Below the pieces are notes generated by a model. That model saw only the letters and a program-made list of their open reading frames with translations. It was not told where the DNA came from and did not search any database. A program made the position numbers and the translations under genes. A stretch of DNA of 64,000 nt from Bacillota bacterium (GTDB lineage Bacteria; Bacillota; Negativicutes; Sporomusales; Sporomusaceae), in NCBI GenBank assembly GCA_017889705.1, contig JAGGAB010000007.1, positions 1 to 64,000 on the forward strand, read 5' to 3'. Shown here piece by piece: positions 34,748-43,171 of the stretch. Within the stretch, counting starts at the first letter, position 1. Every line of letters begins with the position of its first letter.

Positions 34748-35368
34748 ATGCTTATTATCATTTTATTGTTTTTAGCAATTTTATTAAGTCGGGTCACCAG
34801 CCTTAAAACAGCTGTGAATATTTTGCTGTTTCAATCAGTATTGGTGGCGCTGGCCTGTGCGTTTGTTGCGGCAGAAACCGGTGAAATGCATACCTATATC
34901 GCGGCGGCGCTTACTCTGATTATCAAAGCTGGGCTTATTCCCTATGCACTTTTTCGTATTGTCAGGATGCTGCGCCGGGAACGGGAAGCAAATCCGATTA
35001 TCAGCCCTAACCATTCAGTTATGGTTGCCGGTATTATGGTTGTTTTGGCTTATAGTCTGATCGACAAAGCTCTGCCTGGTATTGTCAGTCGGGATGCACT
35101 GGCTGCGGCGGTGGCAATGATGTTAATCGGTTTGACTTTGATTATGACTAGGCGGCAGGCGGTACTCCAGATTGTTGGTTTGATTACCATGGAAAACGGC
35201 TTATATTTAGTAGGTCTTTCAGTAACAAAAGGTTTGCCGCTTATTATCGAACTAGGTGTTTTTCTGGATGTGTTAGTTGCGGTAGTGGTACTAGTTATTT
35301 TGACCTATCGGCTTAAACGCTCCTTTTTGTCTACAGATACGAGCATGTTAAAAAAGTTAAAGGGATGA
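34748..35368 (+). CDS. hyfE: Hyf-like hydrogenase, HyfE/NuoK-type membrane subunit
   Basis: A 206-residue protein with six to seven membrane segments, including AALTLIIKAGLIPYALFRI and LQIVGLITMENGLYLVGLS (Glu in the membrane, the NuoK-like residue). HyfE fits by length and position between hyfC and hyfF. The RBS AAGGGGGGG lies upstream. Confidence 0.85.
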   Translation: MLIIILLFLAILLSRVTSLKTAVNILLFQSVLVALACAFVAAETGEMHTYIAAALTLIIKAGLIPYALFRIVRMLRREREANPIISPNHSVMVAGIMVVLAYSLIDKALPGIVSRDALAAAVAMMLIGLTLIMTRRQAVLQIVGLITMENGLYLVGLSVTKGLPLIIELGVFLDVLVAVVVLVILTYRLKRSFLSTDTSMLKKLKG

Positions 35369-35372
35369 TATT

Positions 35373-36848
35373 ATGGGGCATTTGATAATTTTAGCGCTTG
35401 TTCTGCCGCTGCTTGCTGGTGTATTCACCATGATCCAGTCCAGGCAAAAACCAATCCGGTTTATTAATTTGCTTGGCAGTTTATTGTTAAGTGCTGTCTT
35501 GTTAAGCCTTGTGCAGCAGGTAGCAAAAAACGGAACAATTCATGTCGGTCAGTTTTATATTGATGCTTTAAGTGCCATTTTGCTCTTAGTGGTAGCTGTT
35601 CTTACCTGTACTGCCAATTTGTTTTCGCTGTCATATATGCAAAAGGAAATTACTGACGGGCATATTTCCTTGACAATGCTAAAACGTTACTATGGGCTGT
35701 TGAATCTGTTTGTATTTACTATGCTGTGTGTGCCGCTTGTGGAAAATATGGGGATATTATGGGTGGCTGTTGAAGCTACTACCCTCAGTTCGGCATTGCT
35801 GGTGGCTTTTTATTTTGATCGTGCGGCCTTAGAGGCTGCATGGAAATATGTTATGGTATGTACAGTGGGTATCTGTTTGGCGCTGTTAGGTACGATTCTT
35901 TTATATTATGCACAGGTTAATGCCGATCTTGGCGGCGAGGGGCAGGCTTTAAGCTGGCTGGCCATGCAGGCAGTCAGTGAACAGCTCGATCCAGGCATGA
36001 TTAAGCTGGCGTTTGTATTTATTCTAATTGGCTATGGAACAAAGGCAGGTTTGGCACCGATGCATACCTGGCTGCCAGATGCGCACAGTCAAGCTCCGTC
36101 GCCGGTTAGCGGTCTCTTGTCAGGCGCGCTCTTAAGTTGCGCTTTATATGGCATTATCCGCATGGTGATCATTGTAAAAGGGGCGGTAGGCCCGGCTTTT
36201 CCTGAACAGTTTTTGATCGGCTTTGGTTTACTGTCCATTTTTATTGCTGTGCCGTTTATTTTAGTGCAGCATGATTTAAAACGCCTGCTCGCATATTCGA
36301 GCATTGAACATATGGGACTTATTACGTTGGGCCTTGGGCTGGGGACGCCGCTGGCGTTATATGGTGCTTTGCTTCATATTGTTAATCATGCGGTAACTAA
36401 GTCGGCGTTATTTTATCTGGCAGGAGCAATTATTCAGCATTACGGAACAAAGCATATTTTGCGGATACGGGGTCTGGTAAGCGCCATGCCAGTTATGGGG
36501 ACAATGTTTGTTGCCGCCATACTGGCGATTGCCGGGTTGCCGCCGTTTAGTATATTTTACAGTAAGTTAGCCATTGTGTGGGCTGCTTTTCAATCAAGCA
36601 ATTATTTATTGGGAGCATTAATCTTGCTCTTAATGGCGGCTGTTTTTGCCGGGATGATTTATTACACTTTAAAACTTGGCTTTGGCAAGGTGCCAGGCAA
36701 AGTACATGATAACTACCAACTGGGAAAACCGGCGATGACAGCAGTCTCGTTTTCGATGCTGCTCATGGTTGCCGGCGGAATTTACTTGCCGTCCTGGCTT
36801 GATACGCTGCTTATTCAGGCCGCGGCAATAATAGGAGGGGTACAATGA
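35373..36848 (+). CDS. hyfF: Hyf-like hydrogenase, second antiporter-type subunit (HyfF)
   Basis: A 491-residue NuoM/NuoN-like membrane protein. Landmarks are LWVAVEATTLSSALLVAFYF (Glu), GTKAGLAPMHTWLPDAHSQAP (partly; TKAGLAPMHTWLPDAH) with Lys and His, and LLAYSSIEHMG. It provides a second ion path besides HyfB. It starts four bases after hyfE and overlaps hyfG by four bases, so translation is coupled. Confidence 0.9.
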   Translation: MGHLIILALVLPLLAGVFTMIQSRQKPIRFINLLGSLLLSAVLLSLVQQVAKNGTIHVGQFYIDALSAILLLVVAVLTCTANLFSLSYMQKEITDGHISLTMLKRYYGLLNLFVFTMLCVPLVENMGILWVAVEATTLSSALLVAFYFDRAALEAAWKYVMVCTVGICLALLGTILLYYAQVNADLGGEGQALSWLAMQAVSEQLDPGMIKLAFVFILIGYGTKAGLAPMHTWLPDAHSQAPSPVSGLLSGALLSCALYGIIRMVIIVKGAVGPAFPEQFLIGFGLLSIFIAVPFILVQHDLKRLLAYSSIEHMGLITLGLGLGTPLALYGALLHIVNHAVTKSALFYLAGAIIQHYGTKHILRIRGLVSAMPVMGTMFVAAILAIAGLPPFSIFYSKLAIVWAAFQSSNYLLGALILLLMAAVFAGMIYYTLKLGFGKVPGKVHDNYQLGKPAMTAVSFSMLLMVAGGIYLPSWLDTLLIQAAAIIGGVQ

Positions 36849-38353
36849 TAAGTGCAGTACAGGTAATTCCGGCATCAACCCTCAGAGCCGCTGTTACGGC
36901 GCTCAGCCATGGCGGACGCTATCGGTTGACCGCTATGTTTGCCAATGATGAACGCAGTATAAACGCCAGCTTTGCTGTGTATGCAATATTTTTTAGCAAA
37001 GAAGAAGCCGAGTTTAAGACAATTAAAGCCCTGATTAAACAGGATGAGCCGCTGGAATTTCCGTCAATTACGCCAATTATGGCGGCTGCTGCCTGGTATG
37101 AACGGGAAATTAATGATTTATTTGGTTTAACACCGCTGGGTCATCCGGATTTGAGGCCGCTGGTGTTGCACGAAAATTGGCCACAGGGAAACTATCCTTT
37201 TAGAAAAGATTTTGATCTTGGGAGTATGGCTGGTGCTAGTACGGAATATCTGGTGCCGCCTGTTCAGGGCGAAGGCGTATTTGAGGTGCCTGTTGGCCCT
37301 ATTCATGCCGGTATCATTGAACCCGGACATTTCCGCTTTAGCCAGGCCGGTGAGAATATTATTAATATTGAGGCCAAATTATTTTTTACCCATCGAGGTA
37401 TTGAAAAAGCGGTAGAAGCTCTTTCCCTTGACGAAGCCTTATTTCAGGCTGAACGTATTTGCGGAGCCTGTTCAATAGCAAATACACTTTCCTATGTGCA
37501 GGCAGTTGAAAACCTTGCTGCAGCCGAGATTTCACCAAGAGCTAAGTATCTACGGGTACTGGCTGCCGAGCTGGAACGGCTATACAATCATGTTGGCGAT
37601 ATTGGCAATTTGTGTGCAGGCTTGGGCTTTGCGCCAGGGATTAGTCATGGTGCCAGACTTAAAGAGCAGTTAATGCGGCTTAATGAGCGGCTGACAGGCA
37701 ACCGGTTCTTGCGTGGCTGGATTACCTTGGGCGGGGTTACCATGGATATAACGCGGGAGCTGACAGGAGACATTTCGCAGACACTTACCTGTTTAAGAAA
37801 AGAGCTTGATGGTCTGCTTAGTCTTTTGCGTGACAATGATGCATTTTTAGACCGGGTTAATAATACGGGGATTTTACCGCAGCAAGCCGCGCTTGATTTG
37901 GGTGTTGTCGGTGTTGCCGCCAGAGCCTCAGGTGTTGATACTGATATACGCAGGGATTTTCCTTATGCGGCCTATCGCAGTTTTAGTTTTCAGGTGCCGG
38001 TATATACGGAAGGCGACGTGGCTGCCCGTTTATGGATGCGAGCCGATGAGGCAATTCAGTCTTTGGGCATTATTAGTCAACTGCTTAGAGGACTTCCCAG
38101 TGGCAAGTTAATAACGCAACTGCGTCCTGTTGAACCATACAAGTCTGATTTTAGCGTGACAGAATCACCACGTGGCTCTAATCTGCACTGGATTATGACT
38201 GGCGAGAATAATACCATTTATCGCTATTTTGTCCGTTCGGCCTCCTATCCAAATTGGCCGGCACTTACGGTTGCCGTCCCGGGGAATATTATTCCGGATT
38301 TCCCCTTAATTAATAAAAGCTTTGAATTATGCTATGCGTGCCTTGATCGATAA
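36845..38353 (+). CDS. hyfG: Hyf-like [NiFe] hydrogenase large subunit, NuoC-NuoD fusion (HyfG)
   Basis: A 502-residue fusion: a NuoC-like domain (about 1-140, AAAWYEREINDLFGLTPLGHP) and a NuoD-like catalytic domain (about 150-502). The Ni ligands are kept: C206 and C209 in RICGACS, and C496 and C499 in the last residues ELCYACLDR. This separates it from complex I, which lacks these Cys. The frame stops right after the Arg that follows the last ligand, so there is no C-terminal extension to remove and no maturation protease gene in this operon. Confidence 0.88.
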   Translation: MISAVQVIPASTLRAAVTALSHGGRYRLTAMFANDERSINASFAVYAIFFSKEEAEFKTIKALIKQDEPLEFPSITPIMAAAAWYEREINDLFGLTPLGHPDLRPLVLHENWPQGNYPFRKDFDLGSMAGASTEYLVPPVQGEGVFEVPVGPIHAGIIEPGHFRFSQAGENIINIEAKLFFTHRGIEKAVEALSLDEALFQAERICGACSIANTLSYVQAVENLAAAEISPRAKYLRVLAAELERLYNHVGDIGNLCAGLGFAPGISHGARLKEQLMRLNERLTGNRFLRGWITLGGVTMDITRELTGDISQTLTCLRKELDGLLSLLRDNDAFLDRVNNTGILPQQAALDLGVVGVAARASGVDTDIRRDFPYAAYRSFSFQVPVYTEGDVAARLWMRADEAIQSLGIISQLLRGLPSGKLITQLRPVEPYKSDFSVTESPRGSNLHWIMTGENNTIYRYFVRSASYPNWPALTVAVPGNIIPDFPLINKSFELCYACLDR

Positions 38354-38364
38354 GGGGGGATACT

Positions 38365-39084
38365 ATGCTTAACCTTCTAAGGAAAATGATAAAAACAGGT
38401 TGTGTTACCGAAGCTTATGATGGCGGCAGTGTGCCGCCGCGTTTCCGTGGAGAACTGGCCTGGCAGGAAACAACATGTCAGCATTGCCGGCAGTGTCTTG
38501 CGGCATGTCCGGCAGGAGCAATTGCTTTTAGTGGCGAACGGTTAATAGTAGACCATTCTGCCTGCATTTTTTGTGGACGTTGTGTTGCGGTATGTGAGCA
38601 GCAGGCCCTAACCCATACCGGTGAATACCGGTTGTCAGAGCTGCAGAACCAATTATCGGGAAAAATCAGGTCAATGTTTAAGCGTTCGCTGCATATCAGA
38701 CATGTTGATGCCGGTTCCTGCAATGCTTGTGACTGGGAAATGACAGCGCTGAATAATCCAATTTACGATTTGCAGCAATACGGGATTGATTTTGTGGCAT
38801 CTCCTCGTCATGCGGACATGTTGATGATTACCGGTGTTGTGACTCGTAACTTAACCCAGGCGCTTGCTATGACTTATGAAGCAACACCGTCTCCCAAAAT
38901 AGTAATGGCAGTTGGTGCATGTGCCGCCAGTGGCAAGGTTTATGGCAATAGCTATGCAATCTGTGGTGCGGCTGATACCGTCGTTCCTGTCGACATCTAT
39001 GTGCCGGGCTGCCCGCCGCGGCCGGCAGCGCTTATTTATGGGCTGTTATTGGCGCTTGATCGCTTAGAAGAGAGGCGAAACTAA
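38365..39084 (+). CDS. Hyf-like hydrogenase: ferredoxin-like plus NuoB-like fusion (HyfH-HyfI)
   Basis: A 239-residue protein. The first ~90 residues carry two [4Fe-4S] motifs (CQHCRQCLAACPAGA and CIFCGRCVAVCEQQA), corresponding to HyfH/NuoI. The rest is the NuoB-like small subunit with CNACDWEM, VGACAASGK and PGCPPRP as ligands of the proximal cluster. In E. coli hyf these are two genes (hyfH, hyfI), so this is a natural fusion or a simplified electron-entry module. Last gene of the set, joined to sdaAB by a one-base overlap (TAATG). Confidence 0.85.
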   Translation: MLNLLRKMIKTGCVTEAYDGGSVPPRFRGELAWQETTCQHCRQCLAACPAGAIAFSGERLIVDHSACIFCGRCVAVCEQQALTHTGEYRLSELQNQLSGKIRSMFKRSLHIRHVDAGSCNACDWEMTALNNPIYDLQQYGIDFVASPRHADMLMITGVVTRNLTQALAMTYEATPSPKIVMAVGACAASGKVYGNSYAICGAADTVVPVDIYVPGCPPRPAALIYGLLLALDRLEERRN

Positions 39085-39752
39085 TGAATATTTTTGACAT
39101 TATTGGGCCGGTTATGGTTGGCCCGTCCAGTTCCCATACTGCTGGGGCTGTACGCTTAGGCAATGCGGCCTTGGCGATTTTGGGAGAATCAGTGGCTGAA
39201 GCCGAGATTGGGCTGCATGGCTCCTTTGCGCAAACCGGCCGGGGGCATGGTACGGATCTGGCGCTCTTGTCCGGTCTTATGGGCTGGGCTACTGATGATC
39301 TGCGAATTCCAGAGGCTCATAATTATGCTAAAGAAATGGGGCTGCATTATTCTTTTATCAATATAAATGCCGGTGATGCCGCTCATCCCAATTATGTCAA
39401 AATTGAGTTGAAAGGCCGCAGTGGCCGTACTAGTGTTGTAGCCGGTGCATCGATTGGCGGCGGCCGGGTGATTATTAGCGAGGTAGATGGCTTTGCTCTG
39501 GAGTTTACCGGAGATTTTCCAACTATCCTGACCTTGCATGAAGATCGGCCAGGTGCAGTAGCCGAAGTAACAGGCATTTTATCCAAACGCGGCGTAAATA
39601 TTGCGCAAATGCGGGTATTTCGCAGAAATAAAGGCGGGCTGGCAAGCATGGTGCTTGAGACTGATCAGTCGGTAGATGCTTCTGATATTGCCGCGTTGAA
39701 GGGCTTGGCAATGATCCGATCAGTGCGGTTCATTAATGCGATAGGCGGATAG
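39084..39752 (+). CDS. sdaAB: L-serine dehydratase, beta subunit (iron-sulfur type)
   Basis: A 222-residue subunit with the SDH beta domain (GPVMVGPSSSHTAGAVRLG at the start) and a C-terminal ACT domain (ILTLHEDRPGAVAEVTGIL region, about residues 147-220) that probably senses serine. With the alpha subunit encoded next it deaminates L-serine to pyruvate and ammonia. Its start overlaps the hydrogenase operon, which suggests, but does not prove, co-transcription with hyf. Confidence 0.95.
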   Translation: MNIFDIIGPVMVGPSSSHTAGAVRLGNAALAILGESVAEAEIGLHGSFAQTGRGHGTDLALLSGLMGWATDDLRIPEAHNYAKEMGLHYSFININAGDAAHPNYVKIELKGRSGRTSVVAGASIGGGRVIISEVDGFALEFTGDFPTILTLHEDRPGAVAEVTGILSKRGVNIAQMRVFRRNKGGLASMVLETDQSVDASDIAALKGLAMIRSVRFINAIGG

Positions 39753-39762
39753 GGGTGGCAGT

Positions 39763-40650
39763 ATGGCGTTAACTAAATTATCACTAGAGGAATGGCTGGC
39801 GGCAGCGGCAGAGCAATCGGTTTCATTTGCCGACTTTTGTGTAGAGCTGCAAAGCCGGGAGATGGAAAGATCGTCAGAAGACGTAATTGCCAAAATGGAA
39901 GCTATGCTGGCCGTGATGGAACAGTCGATTGCAGACGGGCTCAAAGGGTTGCGGTCTAAGGGCGGTTTGGTTGGCGGGGATGGCCAAAGATTGCAGCAAT
40001 GCCTGATGGGTAGTAAGCAAAATTTGCTGGGGAATTTTGCCGGCAAAGCAGTGACTTATGCTCTGGCAGTTGGTGAAGCCAATGCTGCCATGGGGCGGAT
40101 TGTGGCTGCGCCAACTGCGGGTTCAAGTGGAGTATTGCCGGCTGTCTTATTTACGTTGAAAGAAGAGTATGGTTTTCAGTCGCGCGAGCTGGCTAAAGGC
40201 TTAATTGTGGCAGGAGTCATTGGTATGGTCATTGCTTCACGGGCTTCACTTTCCGGGGCTGCCGGCGGCTGTCAGGCAGAATGCGGTTCGGCCGGAGCTA
40301 TGGCTGCTGGAGTTATGGTGGTTTTGCTAGGCGGAACACCTGAACAAGTTGGACATGCGGTGGCAATTACTCTTAAAAATATGCTGGGACTGGTATGTGA
40401 TCCGGTTGCCGGCCTAGTGGAAGTTCCGTGTGTAAAACGTAATGCGGGGGCAGTAGCGCAAGCGCTTGTTGGGGCTCAAATGGCACTTGCCGGCATAAAA
40501 AGTGTTATCCCGGTAGATGAAGTCATTGATGCCATGGATTCAATCGGGAATTCCATGCATTGCTCCCTAAAAGAAACAGCGCAGGGTGGTTTAGCGATAA
40601 CCCCAACTGCACTAGAATTAACCGAAAAAATATTCGAAAAAAATATCTAA
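39763..40650 (+). CDS. sdaAA: L-serine dehydratase, alpha subunit (iron-sulfur type)
   Basis: A 295-residue catalytic subunit holding an oxygen-sensitive [4Fe-4S] cluster. Cys ligands are visible in GGCQAECGSAGAMAAG and GLVCDPVAGLVEVPC, and the substrate loop in APTAGSSGVLPAVLF. Normal length for the two-subunit enzyme. It lies ten bases after sdaAB. Aminoacrylate formed by this reaction is the substrate of RidA, encoded downstream. Confidence 0.95.
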   Translation: MALTKLSLEEWLAAAAEQSVSFADFCVELQSREMERSSEDVIAKMEAMLAVMEQSIADGLKGLRSKGGLVGGDGQRLQQCLMGSKQNLLGNFAGKAVTYALAVGEANAAMGRIVAAPTAGSSGVLPAVLFTLKEEYGFQSRELAKGLIVAGVIGMVIASRASLSGAAGGCQAECGSAGAMAAGVMVVLLGGTPEQVGHAVAITLKNMLGLVCDPVAGLVEVPCVKRNAGAVAQALVGAQMALAGIKSVIPVDEVIDAMDSIGNSMHCSLKETAQGGLAITPTALELTEKIFEKNI

Positions 40651-40764
40651 GTCGATATTGTTAAATTTGTATAAAATTAGTAGATATATTATATGGAAAA
40701 GCAGGGTTTTTTTAGCAAATGGAGAATGACCAAAACAAGAATACATAATTTGGAGGAATGCAGC

Positions 40765-41145
40765 ATGAAAACAGTTGTTTCTTCTGATCGTGCCCCTCAG
40801 GCTATTGGTCCGTATTCGCAGGCCATTAAGGCTAATGGTTTTTTATTTGTGTCAGGGCAGATTCCCCTTGACCCGATTACCGGACAAATTGTCTATGGTG
40901 GTATAGAAGCACAAACACATCAAGTACTTGCTAATCTTCAGGCAATCTTAGAAAAAGAAGGTCTGGGTTTTGACAATGTTGTAAAAACAACAGTATTTTT
41001 AAAGAACATGGATGACTTTGCGGTAATGAATAAAATCTACAGTCAGCATTTTGTGGAAGAACCGCCGGCACGGGCCTGCGTGCAGGCAGCCAAGCTGCCA
41101 CGTGATGTTTATGTGGAAATTGAATTGATAGCCGTGTATCCATAA
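40765..41145 (+). CDS. ridA: RidA family 2-iminobutanoate/2-iminopropanoate deaminase
   Basis: A 126-residue YjgF/RidA protein. Conserved stretches are APQAIGPYSQAIKANGFLF, SGQIPLDP, FLKNMDDFAVMN and PPARACVQAAKLP with the key Arg. It hydrolyses reactive enamines/imines released by PLP enzymes or serine dehydratases. ATG 40765 follows GGAGG; the longer frame from 40693 has no RBS. The position just after sdaAA is functionally sensible. Confidence 0.95.
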   Translation: MKTVVSSDRAPQAIGPYSQAIKANGFLFVSGQIPLDPITGQIVYGGIEAQTHQVLANLQAILEKEGLGFDNVVKTTVFLKNMDDFAVMNKIYSQHFVEEPPARACVQAAKLPRDVYVEIELIAVYP

Positions 41146-41151
41146 AGACGA

Positions 41152-41471
41152 GAAGGGCCGTTGCAAGAGCGATATATTATCGCTGGCGATGGCCTCTTTT
41201 TTTCTTTTTATGAAAAATCCAGTTTGTGTCGTTAATAAAATCTAGGAAACAAGGGGTACGTGTTACTTTTGGCATTGCCCCCAAAGTAACCAAAAGGTCT
41301 AGGCCTGAAGCCTCCACGCTAACCTGTTCCACTAGAGATTTGCTTTCATAGCTATATGATAGAGTCTCCATTTCAATGCGCGGACCTGAAAATCCGGGCG
41401 ATATTCCTACAATCCGTAAACTCGCTGCGCTCAAACAGTACGGATTGCTTAACGGAATACCGCCCGGATTT
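41152..41471 (+). repeat. Dispersed composite palindromic repeat, copy 2
   Basis: Inverted relative to 85-332. In order: a terminator-like hairpin ending GGCGATGGCCTC plus T7 (about 41152-41208, serving ridA); GTTACTTTTGG/CCCAAAGTAAC hairpin (about 41261-41291), which pairs although its sequence differs from the matching hairpin in copy 1; the string GGTCTAGGCCTGAAGCCTCC; and the large hairpin with 18-bp arms AAATCCGGGCGATATTCC (41390-41407) and GGAATACCGCCCGGATTT (41454-41471). Open frames across this 540-base gap are judged non-coding. Confidence 0.78.
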
Positions 41472-41639
41472 TCTCCTGCGGAGCGCTTTTTCCGGCAAAG
41501 GCCGAAGGGTTACGGAGTTACGAGTCGTGCCGGGGCACTACCTTATAGGTCAAAATTTCTCAAAGGCAAATATGTGGTATACTCCTTGGTTTATAAAGAT
41601 TCCTTGATTACGGATACTTATATGCTCTAATTGTAAAAA

Positions 41640-41672
41640 AGCCAACGCACTAGTACTAGTGTGATGGCTCAT
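41640..41672 (-). terminator. Terminator of lgt
   Basis: A near-palindrome AGCCATCACACTAGT/ACTAGTGCGTTGGCT on the minus strand, followed by TTTTTT. Confidence 0.8.
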
Positions 41673-41684
41673 TTAATCATACGG

Positions 41685-42479
41685 TTAATTTTTTTTGTCG
41701 GTTAATCCGATGCGTTCGGCGTGGTAACCCTGCCAGATAAAGAACGCAATTCCCACCAGGATGACTGCCAGGCTGGTGAGTTGTGCTGATTTTAGGCCGA
41801 ACAGCAGTGTGCCGTAGTCGCCCCGGAGAAATTCCAAGAAGAAGCGGGCTGTTGAATACAGGATAGCATAGAGGATGAAGACTTGGCCTTTGGCGTGATT
41901 GGTTGTGCGGAATAGTAATAACAGGACAAAAATTACAATATCGATCTGTCCTTCCCAAACCTCAGCCGGCCATAACGGTTTATCGCCATAAACCTGATAA
42001 GCCAAGGTTGTTGAGGGATAAATAATGCCAAAACTGCTGCCGGTGGGATGACCAAAAGCATCACCATTCATTAAGTTAGCCATCCGGCCGATGGCCTGTC
42101 CCATAATGACTGCCGGTGCAGCTACAATATCGGCAAATGCCCAGGTATCAATTTTATGAATCTTGGTGTAGATAATCCCGGCAATAGCGCCTAACAGCAC
42201 ACCGCCCTGAATGGCCATGCCGCCTTGCCAGACAAAGGGAATCTCGAGCAAATGGTGTTGATAATACTCCCAGTCAAAAAAGAAAACATCCCAGAGGCGG
42301 GCGCCGACAATACCGGCTAAGCCGCAGTAAATACCCATATCAGGCACATGATGATGCCAGCGGCCATCTTGTTTGGCCAAAAAATAGGCAGTACCGGTGG
42401 CTAGGATAATACTCAAACTTAAAATTAAACCATAGGCACGGATCGGGAAATCGCCAATAAAAAAGAGGTACTGATGCAT
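41685..42479 (-). CDS. lgt: Prolipoprotein diacylglyceryl transferase
   Basis: A 264-residue, seven-segment membrane enzyme that moves diacylglycerol from phosphatidylglycerol to the lipobox Cys of prelipoproteins. The Lgt signature GQAIGRMANLMNGDAFGHPT is present, together with YGLILSLSI near the N-terminus and the catalytic Arg region AVIMGQAIGR. ATG 42479 with GGAGG 13 bases upstream. Divergent from the TlpA gene. Confidence 0.95.
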   Translation of the reverse strand: MHQYLFFIGDFPIRAYGLILSLSIILATGTAYFLAKQDGRWHHHVPDMGIYCGLAGIVGARLWDVFFFDWEYYQHHLLEIPFVWQGGMAIQGGVLLGAIAGIIYTKIHKIDTWAFADIVAAPAVIMGQAIGRMANLMNGDAFGHPTGSSFGIIYPSTTLAYQVYGDKPLWPAEVWEGQIDIVIFVLLLLFRTTNHAKGQVFILYAILYSTARFFLEFLRGDYGTLLFGLKSAQLTSLAVILVGIAFFIWQGYHAERIGLTDKKN

Positions 42480-42565
42480 AGTCTGTTGAAACCTCCATTA
42501 TCAATTAAATAGTAGTAACTATAGGGCGCAAAACATATATTTGTTATAGTGGAGAGTGGTTAGTT

Positions 42566-43171
42566 ATGCCAAAACAACTAGTTGTTTTAGTTATAATAGT
42601 CATTATTGTGGGTGCTATTATTGGATTTATTGCCATGAAGCCTGAGCGCTTTACGGGAAGTGACGGCAACAAACCGGCGACTATCGAGAAAATACCTGAA
42701 AAAGTCGGCAGCAGCCAGCCTAATAATGAAGCTAGTGGTAACAGCCTTGCAGCCGAAGCTGGGGTTACTGTCGGCAAACGGCTGCCGGAATTTATGCTGG
42801 GTACTCTACAGGGCAAAGAAATCAAAGTTGCTGCAGGCGGGCAGCCCATGATACTTAATTTCTGGGCAACTTGGTGTCCTCCCTGCCGTCAGGAGATGCC
42901 TGAACTTGAAAAGTTTTCCCGCAAGTATAGCGGCAAGGTAACCTTTTATGCGATTAATATTCAAGAATCAGGAGACAAAATAACTGAATTTATGACCCAG
43001 AATCAATACTCTATGGAGGTACTTATCGACAAAGACGGTGCAGTGGCGAGAAGCTTTCGCGTAAACGCCATTCCGACAACCTTGGTTATTGATAAGCTGG
43101 GAATTATAAAATACCGCAAAGCAGGGGCGGTTACACTGACTGAACTGGAAGGGGTGCTGAATGGATTATAG
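42566..43171 (+). CDS. Membrane-anchored TlpA/ResA-like thioredoxin
   Basis: A 201-residue protein: an N-terminal anchor (LVVLVIIVIIVGAIIGFIA), a polar linker and a thioredoxin fold with the redox motif WATWCPPCRQEMPE. TlpA/ResA proteins reduce extracytoplasmic disulfides, for example in cytochrome c or spore cortex maturation. ccdA overlaps its end by 11 bases, giving the usual electron donor-acceptor pair. A separate cytosolic trxA is at 49553. Confidence 0.9.
   Translation: MPKQLVVLVIIVIIVGAIIGFIAMKPERFTGSDGNKPATIEKIPEKVGSSQPNNEASGNSLAAEAGVTVGKRLPEFMLGTLQGKEIKVAAGGQPMILNFWATWCPPCRQEMPELEKFSRKYSGKVTFYAINIQESGDKITEFMTQNQYSMEVLIDKDGAVARSFRVNAIPTTLVIDKLGIIKYRKAGAVTLTELEGVLNGL

Noticed and set aside
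31807-39084. Complex I (NADH or F420 dehydrogenase-like)
   Set aside because: The NuoD-like subunit keeps both pairs of Ni-binding Cys, and no NuoE/F/G or FpoF is present.
41356-41630. Two overlapping frames of 83-84 codons near the second composite repeat
   Set aside because: They are created by the palindromic repeat itself; no RBS and no family resemblance.
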